This document shows positions 35,982 through 44,225 of a stretch of 64,000 nucleotides of DNA, in pieces; position 1 is the stretch's first letter, and each line of letters opens with the position of its first letter. Location of the stretch: NCBI GenBank assembly GCA_013373105.1, contig JABXIJ010000013.1, positions 56,212 to 120,211 on the forward strand. The letters are read 5' to 3'. The notes beneath the pieces were generated by a model that did not search any database, was not told the origin of the DNA, and worked only from the letters and a program-made list of their open reading frames with translations. A program made the position numbers and the translations under genes. Origin of the DNA: Flavobacteriaceae bacterium (GTDB lineage: Bacteria; Bacteroidota; Bacteroidia; Flavobacteriales; Flavobacteriaceae).

Positions 35982-38183
35982 CTAATCTTCAATAAGATCA
36001 AAATCTAGATGTTTGCGTTCTAAGTCTGTTTTTTTAACTTTAACTTTTACATCATCTCCTAATTGATATAAGTGTTTTGTGGCTTGCCCAACAATAGCAT
36101 ATTGTTCTTCGTCAAAAATATAATAATCGCTTTTAATATCTCTAATTCTAACCATTCCTTCACATTTATTCTTGGTAATTTCAACATAAATTCCCCATTC
36201 TGTAACACCTGTAATTACTCCTTCAAATACTTCATCTTTATGATCTTGCATGTATTTTACTTGCATGTATTTTATAGAATCTCGTTCTGCTTTTGAGGCT
36301 AATTCTTCGCGTTTTGAAGAATGTTTACAACATTCTTCATAAACTTCTTGTTTAGGCTGACTTCCTCCATCTAAATAATGCTGTAATAAACGATGTGTCA
36401 TAACATCTGGATAACGCCTTATTGGTGATGTAAAGTGACTATAATAATCGAAAGCTAAACCATAATGACCAATATTAAATGTAGTATATTCTGCTTTAGA
36501 CATAGATCTAATAGTTAAAGTTTCTATCATATTAGATTCTGCTTTACCATGCACATCACTTAATAATTTATTTAAAGAATCTGAAGTTGCTTCTCTAGTT
36601 GTTGTATCTATTTTATAACCAAATTTACTAATGATGTTTTGTAAAGAAGCTAATTTTTCTACATCTGGTTCATCATGAACTCTATATACAAATGTTTTAT
36701 TTGTAGGTCTTCCACCTTTACCTTTTCCAATGAATTCAGCTACTTTTTTATTAGCTAATAACATGAATTCTTCAATTAATTTATTTGCGTCTTTTGCTTC
36801 TTTAAAATATACTCCTATTGGATCTGCATGTTCATTTAAATTAAACTTCACTTCTACTCTATCAAAAGAAATTGCACCAGCTTTCATGCGTTTTTTTCTC
36901 ATGATTTTTGCAAGCTCATCAAGTTTTAAAATTGCTTCTACAATAGCATCATCTACAGTATATTCTTGTCCTGTTAAAGAAACATTTGCAGGAATACTAT
37001 TGTTTTTATTTTCTATAATAACTTGTGCTTCTTCATAAGCAAAACGTTGATCTGAATAGGTTACAGTTCTTCCAAACCATTGCTTTTTTAAGTTTGCATT
37101 CTCATCAATTTCAAATACTGCAGAAAAAGTTAATTTTTCTTCATTAGGTCTTAATGAACAAACTCCATTTGATAGCATTTCTGGTAACATTGGTACTACT
37201 CTATCTACTAAATAAACTGATGTTGCTCTACTGTAAGCTTCTTCATCTAAAATTGTTTTAGGCTGAACATAATGTGAAACATCTGCAATATGAATTCCTA
37301 TTTCATAATTACCATTTTCTAGTTTTTTAAATGATAGAGCATCATCGAAATCTTTAGCATCTTTCGGGTCGATAGTAAAAGTTAAATCACCTCTCATATC
37401 TCTACGTTTAGCAATTTCTTCGTTTGTTATTTCTGTTAATAATTGCTTAGCATCTTCTTCTACTTCTTTTGGAAATTCGTAAGGTAAATCATACTCTAAT
37501 AAAATAGAATGCATTTCTGTATTATGATCTCCTGGTTTTCCTAAAACTTTAGTTATTTTTCCAAATGGATTTTTAGAATTTTCTGGCCAATCTATAATAG
37601 TTGCTTGCACTTTATCACCATGTTCAGCTCCATTTAATTTACTTTGTGATATAAAAATATCAACATACATTTTTGTACTGTCTGGTAATACAAATCCGAA
37701 GTTTTTATTCATTTGTAAAACTCCAACAAAATCTGTTTTAGCACGTTCTATAATTTCTACAACATCTGCTTCTAATTTATTAGATCTTCTTTTTTTATAT
37801 ACATAAACACGAACAACATCGCCATGTAAACCTTTTCCTAAATTTACATTAGGAACAAAAATATCTTGATCGTAATCGTCTGAAATAAAATAAGCATTTC
37901 CATTAGATGTAGCATCTAAAGTGCCTATAGAATATTTTCTATCTTCATTAACTTGAAATTTACCTCTATCTACTTCTAGTATTTTTTTTGATGCTGTTAG
38001 TTCAGTTAATTTTTTTAAAATTTGGGTTTTACCATCAGTATCTGAAATACCCATTTTTGCAGCAATTTGTTTATAATTGTAGTTTTTGTTACTGTCTTCA
38101 TTTAAGATTTTAAAGATATTTCTAGTTAAATCTTTAATTACTCTTCCTTTCTTTTTGTAATGATTTTTTTTCTTTCTTGGCAT
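35982..38183 (-). CDS. rnr: Ribonuclease R
   Basis: Processive 3'-5' exoribonuclease that degrades structured RNA and takes part in rRNA quality control. The 733-aa protein has an N-terminal winged-helix region (about 10-75), cold-shock-like OB domains (about 80-230), the RNB catalytic domain with the acidic residues in FTIDPKDAKDFDDALSF (about 270), SPIRRYPDVMTHRLLQHYL, and a C-terminal S1 domain (VFEGVITGVTEWGIYVEI). It starts with a very basic MPRKKKNHYKKKGR. It is followed by a 10-bp inverted repeat and the head-GIN gene. The forward ORFs at 36072 and 36730 are shadows. Confidence 0.96.
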   Translation of the reverse strand: MPRKKKNHYKKKGRVIKDLTRNIFKILNEDSNKNYNYKQIAAKMGISDTDGKTQILKKLTELTASKKILEVDRGKFQVNEDRKYSIGTLDATSNGNAYFISDDYDQDIFVPNVNLGKGLHGDVVRVYVYKKRRSNKLEADVVEIIERAKTDFVGVLQMNKNFGFVLPDSTKMYVDIFISQSKLNGAEHGDKVQATIIDWPENSKNPFGKITKVLGKPGDHNTEMHSILLEYDLPYEFPKEVEEDAKQLLTEITNEEIAKRRDMRGDLTFTIDPKDAKDFDDALSFKKLENGNYEIGIHIADVSHYVQPKTILDEEAYSRATSVYLVDRVVPMLPEMLSNGVCSLRPNEEKLTFSAVFEIDENANLKKQWFGRTVTYSDQRFAYEEAQVIIENKNNSIPANVSLTGQEYTVDDAIVEAILKLDELAKIMRKKRMKAGAISFDRVEVKFNLNEHADPIGVYFKEAKDANKLIEEFMLLANKKVAEFIGKGKGGRPTNKTFVYRVHDEPDVEKLASLQNIISKFGYKIDTTTREATSDSLNKLLSDVHGKAESNMIETLTIRSMSKAEYTTFNIGHYGLAFDYYSHFTSPIRRYPDVMTHRLLQHYLDGGSQPKQEVYEECCKHSSKREELASKAERDSIKYMQVKYMQDHKDEVFEGVITGVTEWGIYVEITKNKCEGMVRIRDIKSDYYIFDEEQYAIVGQATKHLYQLGDDVKVKVKKTDLERKHLDFDLIED

Positions 38184-38295
38184 AAATGCTTTCTAAATTT
38201 ATAAGTTACCAAAATACAATTAATTAGTTTTTAAATTATTAATTATCTGTTATCATTCTTATTTTGTATTTTCAAATGCTATTTATTGGTAAGGT

Positions 38296-39198
38296 ATGAT
38301 AAATTCTTGGTTTGTAATTGCAAATCCAACTTCAGGTAATAAAAATTTTACAGAAAACTGGAAGTATATTAAACAACAATTAACAATTAGTAATATTGAT
38401 TTTGCCTCTGCTTTTACAGAATTCAGTTCTCATGAAATTGATCTTGTTCAAGAAGCAATAAAAAAAGGGTATAGAAAATTCTTAGCTGTTGGTGGAGATG
38501 GAACTTTACATCATGTAGTTAATGGTATTATGCATCAAAAAGAGGTTAAAACTACTGATATTACTGTTGGTGTAATTCCTTTAGGTACAGGAAATGATTG
38601 GATTAAAACCTATAATATTCCTAATAATATTGAAAATGCTATAGAAATTATTTTACAAAACAAAACCACATTACAAGATATTGGTGAGCTTTTCTCTAAT
38701 TTAAAAACCAGGTATTTTGCTAATTCTGCTGGTTTAGGTTACGATGCTTATGTAGTTCATAAATTAAATAAATTAAAACCTTTTGGTTCTTTAAGTTATT
38801 TAATTGCAGGTGCTTATGGTTTATTTTTCTATAAAAAATCTAAATACACCATTTTTATAAACAATAAAAAAATTAATTATAAGTGTTTAATGGTATTCTT
38901 TGGTATTTGTAAATTTTCTGGAAATGGAATGCAATTTACTACTAATGTTAATCCTAAAGATGGGTTATTAGATATTAGTATTGTTAAAAATTTTACGTTT
39001 TTAAATTTACTATTAAACCTCTCTAAACTTTACGATGGTTCTATTGTACATCATAAAAAAGTAGTTACTTATAAATCTAAAGAAATTAAAATTATACCTC
39101 ATAAAAAAACAAGAATTCAAGCAGATGGCGAATTAGTAGATATAGGTGAAGTAACTGTAAAAATTATTCCAGAAGCTATAAACTTTATTACAAATTGA
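38296..39198 (+). CDS. Diacylglycerol kinase-family lipid kinase (YegS/DagK-like)
   Basis: A 300-aa cytosolic or membrane-associated lipid kinase. It has the DAGK catalytic motif AVGGDGTLHHVVNGIM (about 60-75), IPLGTGNDW (about 96-104), and the C-terminal beta-sandwich with RIQADGELVDIGEVTVKIIP. It probably phosphorylates a lipid such as diacylglycerol or an undecaprenol-like lipid; the substrate is not shown by sequence. It is divergent from rnr with about 110 nt between starts, and downstream is a 750-nt AT-rich region. Confidence 0.92.
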   Translation: MINSWFVIANPTSGNKNFTENWKYIKQQLTISNIDFASAFTEFSSHEIDLVQEAIKKGYRKFLAVGGDGTLHHVVNGIMHQKEVKTTDITVGVIPLGTGNDWIKTYNIPNNIENAIEIILQNKTTLQDIGELFSNLKTRYFANSAGLGYDAYVVHKLNKLKPFGSLSYLIAGAYGLFFYKKSKYTIFINNKKINYKCLMVFFGICKFSGNGMQFTTNVNPKDGLLDISIVKNFTFLNLLLNLSKLYDGSIVHHKKVVTYKSKEIKIIPHKKTRIQADGELVDIGEVTVKIIPEAINFITN

Positions 39199-39227
39199 GA
39201 CAAAAGTTAAAAAAAACTTAAAAAATC

Positions 39228-39253
39228 TGTAACGAATTCTAAAATATTACGTC
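39228..39253 (+). promoter_or_regulatory. Putative ECF-type promoter before a 36-aa ORF
   Basis: TGTAAC, 16 nt, CGTC (CGTCTTT), 27 nt before the ATG at 39281. AAC and CGTC at this spacing are the classic ECF -35 and -10. The overlapping near-palindrome GTCTTTCTTATAAGAAGAC begins inside the -10. Confidence 0.5.
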
Positions 39254-39280
39254 TTTCTTATAAGAAGACATTGTTTTAGA

Positions 39281-39391
39281 ATGAAAAACCTCCGCAAAAT
39301 AATAGCTTTATTCGCCTGTATTTTTATTATAGGCATCTACCTTATTGTAAATTCAGTAAACAAATCTTTAAAAGAAAAACAACCTACATAA
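39281..39391 (+). CDS. Small 36-aa single-helix membrane peptide
   Basis: Too short for the ORF track. ATG at 39281 gives MKNLRKIIALFACIFIIGIY followed by LIVNSVNKSLKEKQPT and TAA: a basic N-terminus, one membrane helix and a polar tail. The same frame continues after the TAA for 23 codons (KTVQIQKDTTYLLKAEKKTKTV) to a second TAA, so a longer protein of about 60 residues may have been cut by the first stop. It lies just after a TGTAAC-N16-CGTC promoter-like motif, which is the main reason to think it real. No family is recognised. Confidence 0.45.
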   Translation: MKNLRKIIALFACIFIIGIYLIVNSVNKSLKEKQPT

Positions 39392-39949
39392 AAAACAGTT
39401 CAGATTCAAAAAGACACTACTTATCTTTTAAAAGCTGAAAAGAAAACTAAAACAGTTTAACTTCTTTTATTAACATTCTTTATTATTATTATTTTTCTTT
39501 TTAAAATTTTTAAACCTCTATTATGTTTATAATAGTTTGTGAATAGGTACAGTAAATTTATTAAAGATTTCTTTTATTTATGATTTATTAAATTTAATTG
39601 ACAATTTATAAGACTATTAAACTATTAAAAATCAATAAAAAAAATACCTTATCAACAATTGTTATTAACATTAATTGACATCCTTTTTTTAATAATTTTA
39701 AAAATTTCTATGTAAATAAATTGTAAATTTTATGTTGATAAACTTTTATGAAAAATCAATAAAAAAATTTGCTTTTTAAGAATTCATATTTGTGTTGTAA
39801 TAATTTTGAAATATACCAAATAAAGTTTCTAATAAATTATAATAAGTTCTTAACAATAACTTAAAACATGTAAATCTTTCAAAATTAAATAGTTATTAAA
39901 AACCAAGTATTTTTAATTGTTTATAACTGATTTTACCTGTTAATTTCTC
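39392..39949. other. AT-rich intergenic region without a gene
   Basis: About 560 nt of very AT-rich sequence with many A and T runs. I see no start-stop pair with coding character, no tRNA and no strong hairpin. Two copies of TTATCAACA in opposite orientation occur (near 39650 and 39732), but this 9-mer is common in the window. Confidence 0.6.
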
Positions 39950-39957
39950 TATTTTTG
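39950..39957 (+). promoter_or_regulatory. -7 promoter element for rpiB
   Basis: TATTTTTG (TAnnTTTG) ends 21 nt before the ATG at 39979 and overlaps the upstream start chosen by the ORF track. Confidence 0.55.
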
Positions 39958-39978
39958 TACTTAATAATTCAATTAATT

Positions 39979-40413
39979 ATGACAATAGCAATTGGTAATG
40001 ATCATGCAGGAACAGAATATAAGTTCGAAATTATAAAACATTTAGAAAATAAAGGATATACTGTTTTAAATTTTGGAACAGATTCTAATGATTCTATGGA
40101 TTATCCAGATGCTATTCATCCTACTGCAGATGCTGTTGAATCTGGTAAAGCTACTTTAGGAATCATACTATGTGGTTCTGGAAATGGAGCACAAATGACA
40201 GCGAATAAACACCAAGGAATTAGAGCTGCTTTATGTTGGAATAAAGAATTGGTTAAATTAACAAGACAACATAACAACGCTAATATTTTAACCATTCCAG
40301 CTCGTTTTGTTTCATTACAACAAGCTATTGGTTTTGTAGATGTATTTTTAAATACAGAATTCGAAGGTGGGCGTCATCAAAATAGAGTTAATAAAATTTC
40401 CTGCGCTGGTTAA
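39979..40413 (+). CDS. rpiB: Ribose-5-phosphate isomerase B
   Basis: Interconverts ribose-5-phosphate and ribulose-5-phosphate in the pentose phosphate pathway. From the ATG at 39979 the product is 144 aa, MTIAIGNDHAGTEYKFEIIKHL, with the catalytic Cys in LGIILCGSGNGAQMTANKH and the conserved HNNANILTIPARF. The upstream start in the ORF track (39955) overlaps the promoter element, so it is rejected. Its stop codon overlaps the next start (TAATG), showing coupling to the GNAT gene. Confidence 0.95.
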   Translation: MTIAIGNDHAGTEYKFEIIKHLENKGYTVLNFGTDSNDSMDYPDAIHPTADAVESGKATLGIILCGSGNGAQMTANKHQGIRAALCWNKELVKLTRQHNNANILTIPARFVSLQQAIGFVDVFLNTEFEGGRHQNRVNKISCAG

Positions 40414-40853
40414 TGAAAATCTATGTAAAATCTTTTGAAGAACTCACAAAAGATGAGCTCTATAAAATATTACAATTACGATCTGAAGTATTTGTTGTAG
40501 AGCAAGATTGTGTGTATCAAGATATAGATTTTAAAGATCAAAAAGCATTACATATTATAGGTTTAAAAGATTCTAAAATTATAGCTTATACTCGTTTATT
40601 TAAACCAGGAGATTATTTTAAGAAAGCAAGTATTGGTAGGGTAGTTGTAGCTGTAAAAGAACGAAAGTTTGGTTATGGACATGATATTATGAAAGCATCA
40701 ATACAAGCAATTAAAGCATATTACAACACTACTAAAATTACAATTTCTGCTCAAAAATACCTAATTAACTTCTATAATACTCACAAATTTAATCAAGTAG
40801 GTGATGAGTATTTAGAAGATGGAATTCCTCATGTTAGAATGGATAGAGATTAA
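40413..40853 (+). CDS. GNAT acetyltransferase, ElaA-like
   Basis: A 146-aa GNAT-fold N-acetyltransferase of the ElaA type: ILQLRSEVFVVEQDCVYQDIDFKDQKALH near the start, the acetyl-CoA region ASIGRVVVAVKERKFGYGHDIM, and a C-terminal FYNTHKFNQVGDEYLEDGIPHVRM. The ElaA substrate is not known. It overlaps the rpiB stop by one base, so they are translated from one mRNA. Confidence 0.88.
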   Translation: MKIYVKSFEELTKDELYKILQLRSEVFVVEQDCVYQDIDFKDQKALHIIGLKDSKIIAYTRLFKPGDYFKKASIGRVVVAVKERKFGYGHDIMKASIQAIKAYYNTTKITISAQKYLINFYNTHKFNQVGDEYLEDGIPHVRMDRD

Positions 40854-40863
40854 TTTAATATCA

Positions 40864-41253
40864 TTAAATACATTCAGCATTTAATTTTTCTAATTCTTTT
40901 TTAATTTCAATTCTTGTTGAGGTATCAATTAAAGCAAGATTTATTTTAAGTTCTTTATTTGTTGTTTTTAAAATAAATTCACCTCCATAATGTTTTATTT
41001 TAATAATATCTTTTTTTAATAATTTCTTACCAAACCACCAATTTTTTCGAATAAAAGTATTATCAATGGTAATATAGTTATAATGTTTCCTGTAGAAGTA
41101 AATACCTAAATAAATAATAGCAAAAATAAACCAACTATAATCATACCATTTTGGATTTTCATTAAAGAAAGTTTGAAAAACAGCATTTGCTAACCATACT
41201 AACCCTAAAAATAAGCTAATATTTAATTGTTTTTTACTAAAAGAAAATTTCAT
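40864..41253 (-). CDS. Two-helix membrane protein with PH-like C-terminal domain
   Basis: A 129-aa protein with two membrane helices near the N-terminus (ISLFLGLVWLANAVFQTFF and YSWFIFAIIYLGIYFY) followed by a cytosolic beta-rich region (YITIDNTFIRKNWWFGKKLLKKDIIKIKHYGGEFILKTTNKELKINL) that resembles bacterial PH/YdbS-type domains. No certain family. It is convergent with the rpiB operon, 10 nt away, and divergent from recA. Function unknown. Confidence 0.75.
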   Translation of the reverse strand: MKFSFSKKQLNISLFLGLVWLANAVFQTFFNENPKWYDYSWFIFAIIYLGIYFYRKHYNYITIDNTFIRKNWWFGKKLLKKDIIKIKHYGGEFILKTTNKELKINLALIDTSTRIEIKKELEKLNAECI

Positions 41254-41391
41254 GATTAAATTTAAATAAAAAAAATTAAACTTCTTTTTTTGTTGATAAT
41301 AAACTAAATCTTAAAAAAATAACTTTAGTTTAAATCTTAGTTTTTTGTAACTTACATCACTTTTAAAAAATCAAAAATTTTAATATAATTT

Positions 41392-42399
41392 ATGGCAGCA
41401 GATAAAGAAAAAGCAGCAAAATTAAAAGCATTACAATTAACTTTAGATAAGTTAGATAAAACTTATGGTAAAGGCTCTGTAATGAAAATGGGAGATGTAG
41501 TTACTGAAGATGTAGATGCTATTTCTTCTGGTTCTTTAGGATTAGATTTAGCCTTAGGAGTTGGAGGATATCCTAGAGGAAGAGTTATAGAAATTTACGG
41601 ACCAGAATCTTCTGGTAAAACAACCTTAACTATTCATGCAATTGCAGAAGCTCAAAAAGCAGGAGGTATTGCAGCTTTTATTGATGCAGAACACGCTTTC
41701 GATCGTTTTTATGCTGAAAACTTAGGTGTAGATATCGATAACTTAATTATTTCTCAACCAGATCATGGTGAACAAGCTTTAGAAATTGCTGATAATTTAA
41801 TTAGATCTGGTGCAATTGATATTGTAGTTGTAGATTCTGTTGCTGCATTAACCCCAAAATCTGAAATTGAAGGTGAAATGGGTGATTCTAAAATGGGTTT
41901 ACACGCGCGTTTAATGAGTCAAGCATTACGAAAATTAACAGGTACTATTTCTAAAACCAACTGTACTGTAATTTTTATTAATCAATTACGTGATAAAATT
42001 GGGGTAATGTTTGGTAATCCAGAAACAACTACAGGTGGTAATGCATTAAAATTTTATGCTTCTGTACGTCTTGATATTAGAAGAAGAACTCAAATTAAAG
42101 ATGGGGATAGAGTTATAGGAAACTCAACAAAAGTTAAAGTTGTTAAAAATAAAGTAGCACCACCTTTTCAAACTGCTGAGTTTGATATAATGTATGGTGA
42201 AGGAATATCTAAAGTTGGAGAAATTTTAGATATTGGTGTAGAACTTGGTATTGTTAAGAAAAGTGGTTCTTGGTTTAGTTATGGAGAAACAAAATTAGGG
42301 CAGGGTAGAGATGCTGTAAAAGGATTAATTAAAGACAATCCTGAACTTATGGAGGAATTAGAAACTAAAATTAAAGAAGCTATAGATAACCAAGAATAA
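41392..42399 (+). CDS. recA: Recombinase RecA
   Basis: Strand-exchange ATPase for homologous recombination and SOS induction. The 335-aa protein has Walker [11 protein letters not shown] (about 69-78), Walker [13 protein letters not shown], the L2 loop region [34 protein letters not shown], and a short acidic C-terminal tail. No LexA-box-like palindrome was obvious upstream. It is followed by a region with decayed gene fragments. Confidence 0.98.
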   Translation: MAADKEKAAKLKALQLTLDKLDKTYGKGSVMKMGDVVTEDVDAISSGSLGLDLALGVGGYPRGRVIEIYGPESSGKTTLTIHAIAEAQKAGGIAAFIDAEHAFDRFYAENLGVDIDNLIISQPDHGEQALEIADNLIRSGAIDIVVVDSVAALTPKSEIEGEMGDSKMGLHARLMSQALRKLTGTISKTNCTVIFINQLRDKIGVMFGNPETTTGGNALKFYASVRLDIRRRTQIKDGDRVIGNSTKVKVVKNKVAPPFQTAEFDIMYGEGISKVGEILDIGVELGIVKKSGSWFSYGETKLGQGRDAVKGLIKDNPELMEELETKIKEAIDNQE

Positions 42400-42406
42400 A
42401 ATCTTC

Positions 42407-42571
42407 TTAGTTTAATTTAGTTTTAAAGTTATAGTTTACAGTTATAGTGTTTTTTACTTTAATAATACCTAAAACTTTTTTTGAGGCTATAAATTTAAGT
42501 CTGTAATATTTACATCAACTACACCTGAGAATTGCATATTCTTATCTTTTACTTGATAAAAATTCTGTAGG
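42407..42571 (-). pseudogene. YceI-like gene remnant (C-terminal part)
   Basis: Reading the minus strand, NFYQVKDKNMQFSGVVDVNITDLNL is followed, after a frame change, by ASKKVLGIIKVKNTITVNYNFKTKLN and a stop at 42407. Together these resemble the last 50 residues of YceI-family periplasmic lipid-binding proteins, where the last strands end in a similar way. No start or N-terminal part is present. The match is by memory and moderate; a palindrome that could be an old operator lies about 50 nt upstream. Confidence 0.4.
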
Positions 42572-42602
42572 GTCTAGTTTTTTACACTACAAATATTTAT
42601 GT

Positions 42603-42646
42603 TTTTATTGTTTTAAAAGATGACAATTGTCATGCATACAATAAAA
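42603..42646. repeat. Nested palindrome (operator-like)
   Basis: A perfect 14-bp palindrome ATGACAATTGTCAT (42620-42633) lies between the 9-bp inverted arms TTTTATTGT and ACAATAAAA. Such TGACAATTGTCA-type palindromes resemble MarR-family operators. It sits upstream of the YceI-like remnant on the minus strand. Confidence 0.6.
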
Positions 42647-42685
42647 CTTTAAAAAAGTGATAAAAATTATTTAAATAGGTAAACC

Positions 42686-42838
42686 TTATCCGTTAGAAAA
42701 GATTTTTACTAACCATAGAATAAGATATGCTCCTATTCCAAAACCAGCAAGTAATACCATTAACACAAATAAAATTCTAAGATTCTTAGCTGTAAAATTT
42801 GTTTTTGTGCTTAGCTATTCACAAACTCCTAATATCAT
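42686..42838 (-). pseudogene. Small PspC-like membrane protein gene with in-frame amber codon
   Basis: The minus strand from ATG at 42838 reads MILGVCE-stop-LSTKTNFTAKNLRILFVLMVLLAGFGIGAYLILWLVKIFSNG and a TAA. The pattern, LGVC followed by a short helix and one membrane segment ending in a Leu-Trp-rich stretch, is that of short PspC-domain proteins, where the position of the TAG usually holds an aromatic residue (a TGG to TAG change would explain it). No downstream start would restore a useful protein. At 50 codons it is below the ORF-track cut-off. Confidence 0.5.
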
Positions 42839-42855
42839 ATTTATTATAATTTAAA

Positions 42856-43287
42856 TTAAACTCCTGTACTTCCAAAACCTCCTGTACCACGTTCTGTTTC
42901 CGATAAAAAACTTACTTCTTGCCAAGAAACTCTCTCGTGTTTTGCTATAACCAATTGAGCAATTCGTTCTCCATCATTTATAGTGAAATTTTCATTAGAT
43001 AAATTTACTAAAATAACGCCAATTTCTCCTCTATAATCTGCATCTACTGTTCCTGGTGAGTTTAAAACAGTAATACCTTTTTTTGCTGCTAAACCACTTC
43101 TTGGCCTAACTTGAGCTTCGAAACCAACAGGTAAAGCAATAAATAGACCTGTTTTTACAATAGCTCTTTCTAAGGGTTTTAAGATAATTGATTGTTCAAT
43201 ATTCGCTTTTAAATCCATCCCAGCTGCGCCTTCTGTTTCATAAGAAGGAGTTGCGTGTTTCGATTTGTTAATGATTTGTACTTTCAT
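42856..43287 (-). CDS. dut: dUTP diphosphatase
   Basis: Hydrolyses dUTP to dUMP and PPi, keeping uracil out of DNA and feeding dTMP synthesis. The 143-aa trimeric enzyme shows all five motifs: AAGMDLKA (1), [10 protein letters not shown] (2), [17 protein letters not shown] (3), GERIAQLVI (4) and [11 protein letters not shown] (5). It starts 2 nt after the stop of the esterase gene upstream, so they share a transcript. Confidence 0.97.
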   Translation of the reverse strand: MKVQIINKSKHATPSYETEGAAGMDLKANIEQSIILKPLERAIVKTGLFIALPVGFEAQVRPRSGLAAKKGITVLNSPGTVDADYRGEIGVILVNLSNENFTINDGERIAQLVIAKHERVSWQEVSFLSETERGTGGFGSTGV

Positions 43288-43289
43288 TT

Positions 43290-44132
43290 TTATTCAAATA
43301 AGAAATTTACAACTTCTAAAAATTCGCTTTTCCAGAAAGCTTCATTATGCTTTCCTTCTGCAACTACTTTAGTAGTTAAATTGTTTTTATTAAAACCAGT
43401 TGCTATTAAAAGTTTTTCAATGTTAAGAGTATTTGGCACCATTGATTCACCTTCTTTACCACCAACTAATAAGTGTAACCTTGTATTTTGCAAATTACCA
43501 TTTTGCTTTGCAAACTCATTAACTTGATTAGAAAACCAAAAAGAAGTTGACATAGCACCTATTTTTCCAAAAACATCAGGATATTTTAAACCTCCATAGA
43601 ATGAAATTAAACCACCTAAAGAGCTCCCTATAATTGCTGTGGATTTTGCACCTGTTTTAGTTCTGTAATTTTTATCTATATATGGCTTAAGTTCTTTTAC
43701 TAAAAAGTCAACATAAATAGCACCTTTACCACCACCATATTTTTCGTGTTTCCAAGGTGTATATTCTTCAATTCTTTTTGCTCTTCCATTTTCAAAACCA
43801 ACAACAATAAAGCCTTTACCAGTTTTAGTAAAATAATCATTTAAAATTTCATCAACAGACCATTCTCCAATAAATGAAGTTGCATCATCAAATAGATTTT
43901 GAGCATCATGCATATAAATAACTGGGTATGTTTGATTTGAAGAGTTATAATTTGGTGGTAAATACAACCAAACTTTATGTGAAATATCGTTTAAACCATC
44001 AATAATAAACTCTTTTTCTAAAACAGCAACATTAGTTGCTTTGGTAGATTTCCTTTTGGTTTCTTGAGCAACAATATTACATGAATACAGTACCAAAAAG
44101 AAAACGATAATGGTTTTTAATTGTGAATTCAT
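43290..44132 (-). CDS. Exported alpha/beta hydrolase (esterase D-like)
   Basis: A 280-aa protein with signal peptide [23 protein letters not shown] (a possible lipobox LYSC also lies there) and a putative-esterase fold (PF00756-type): [14 protein letters not shown], the nucleophile elbow [11 protein letters not shown] (about 169-179), and the catalytic His in [14 protein letters not shown] near the C-terminus. Related enzymes hydrolyse acetyl-xylan, ferulate or siderophore esters; the substrate here is unknown. It is co-directional with dut, 2 nt apart, a curious pairing with no evident metabolic link. Confidence 0.88.
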   Translation of the reverse strand: MNSQLKTIIVFFLVLYSCNIVAQETKRKSTKATNVAVLEKEFIIDGLNDISHKVWLYLPPNYNSSNQTYPVIYMHDAQNLFDDATSFIGEWSVDEILNDYFTKTGKGFIVVGFENGRAKRIEEYTPWKHEKYGGGKGAIYVDFLVKELKPYIDKNYRTKTGAKSTAIIGSSLGGLISFYGGLKYPDVFGKIGAMSTSFWFSNQVNEFAKQNGNLQNTRLHLLVGGKEGESMVPNTLNIEKLLIATGFNKNNLTTKVVAEGKHNEAFWKSEFLEVVNFLFE

Positions 44133-44199
44133 AAATTGATTTGATTTGAAACAAATATAATAATAAGTACTTCTTTTATTTAAGACTTATAAGTTTTAT

Positions 44200-44207
44200 T
44201 ATTTTTG
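44200..44207 (+). promoter_or_regulatory. -7 promoter element for gpsA
   Basis: TATTTTTG (TAnnTTTG) ends 18 nt before the ATG at 44226 and overlaps the TTG start used by the ORF track. Confidence 0.55.
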
Positions 44208-44225
44208 ACTTTTAAACAATTATAC

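Noticed and set aside
39650-39740. TTATCAACA and its inverse as DnaA boxes of an origin in the AT-rich gap
   Set aside because: They differ from TTATCCACA at one base, and the same 9-mer occurs elsewhere (near 19231, 41293 and 47884), as expected in AT-rich DNA; no cluster is seen.
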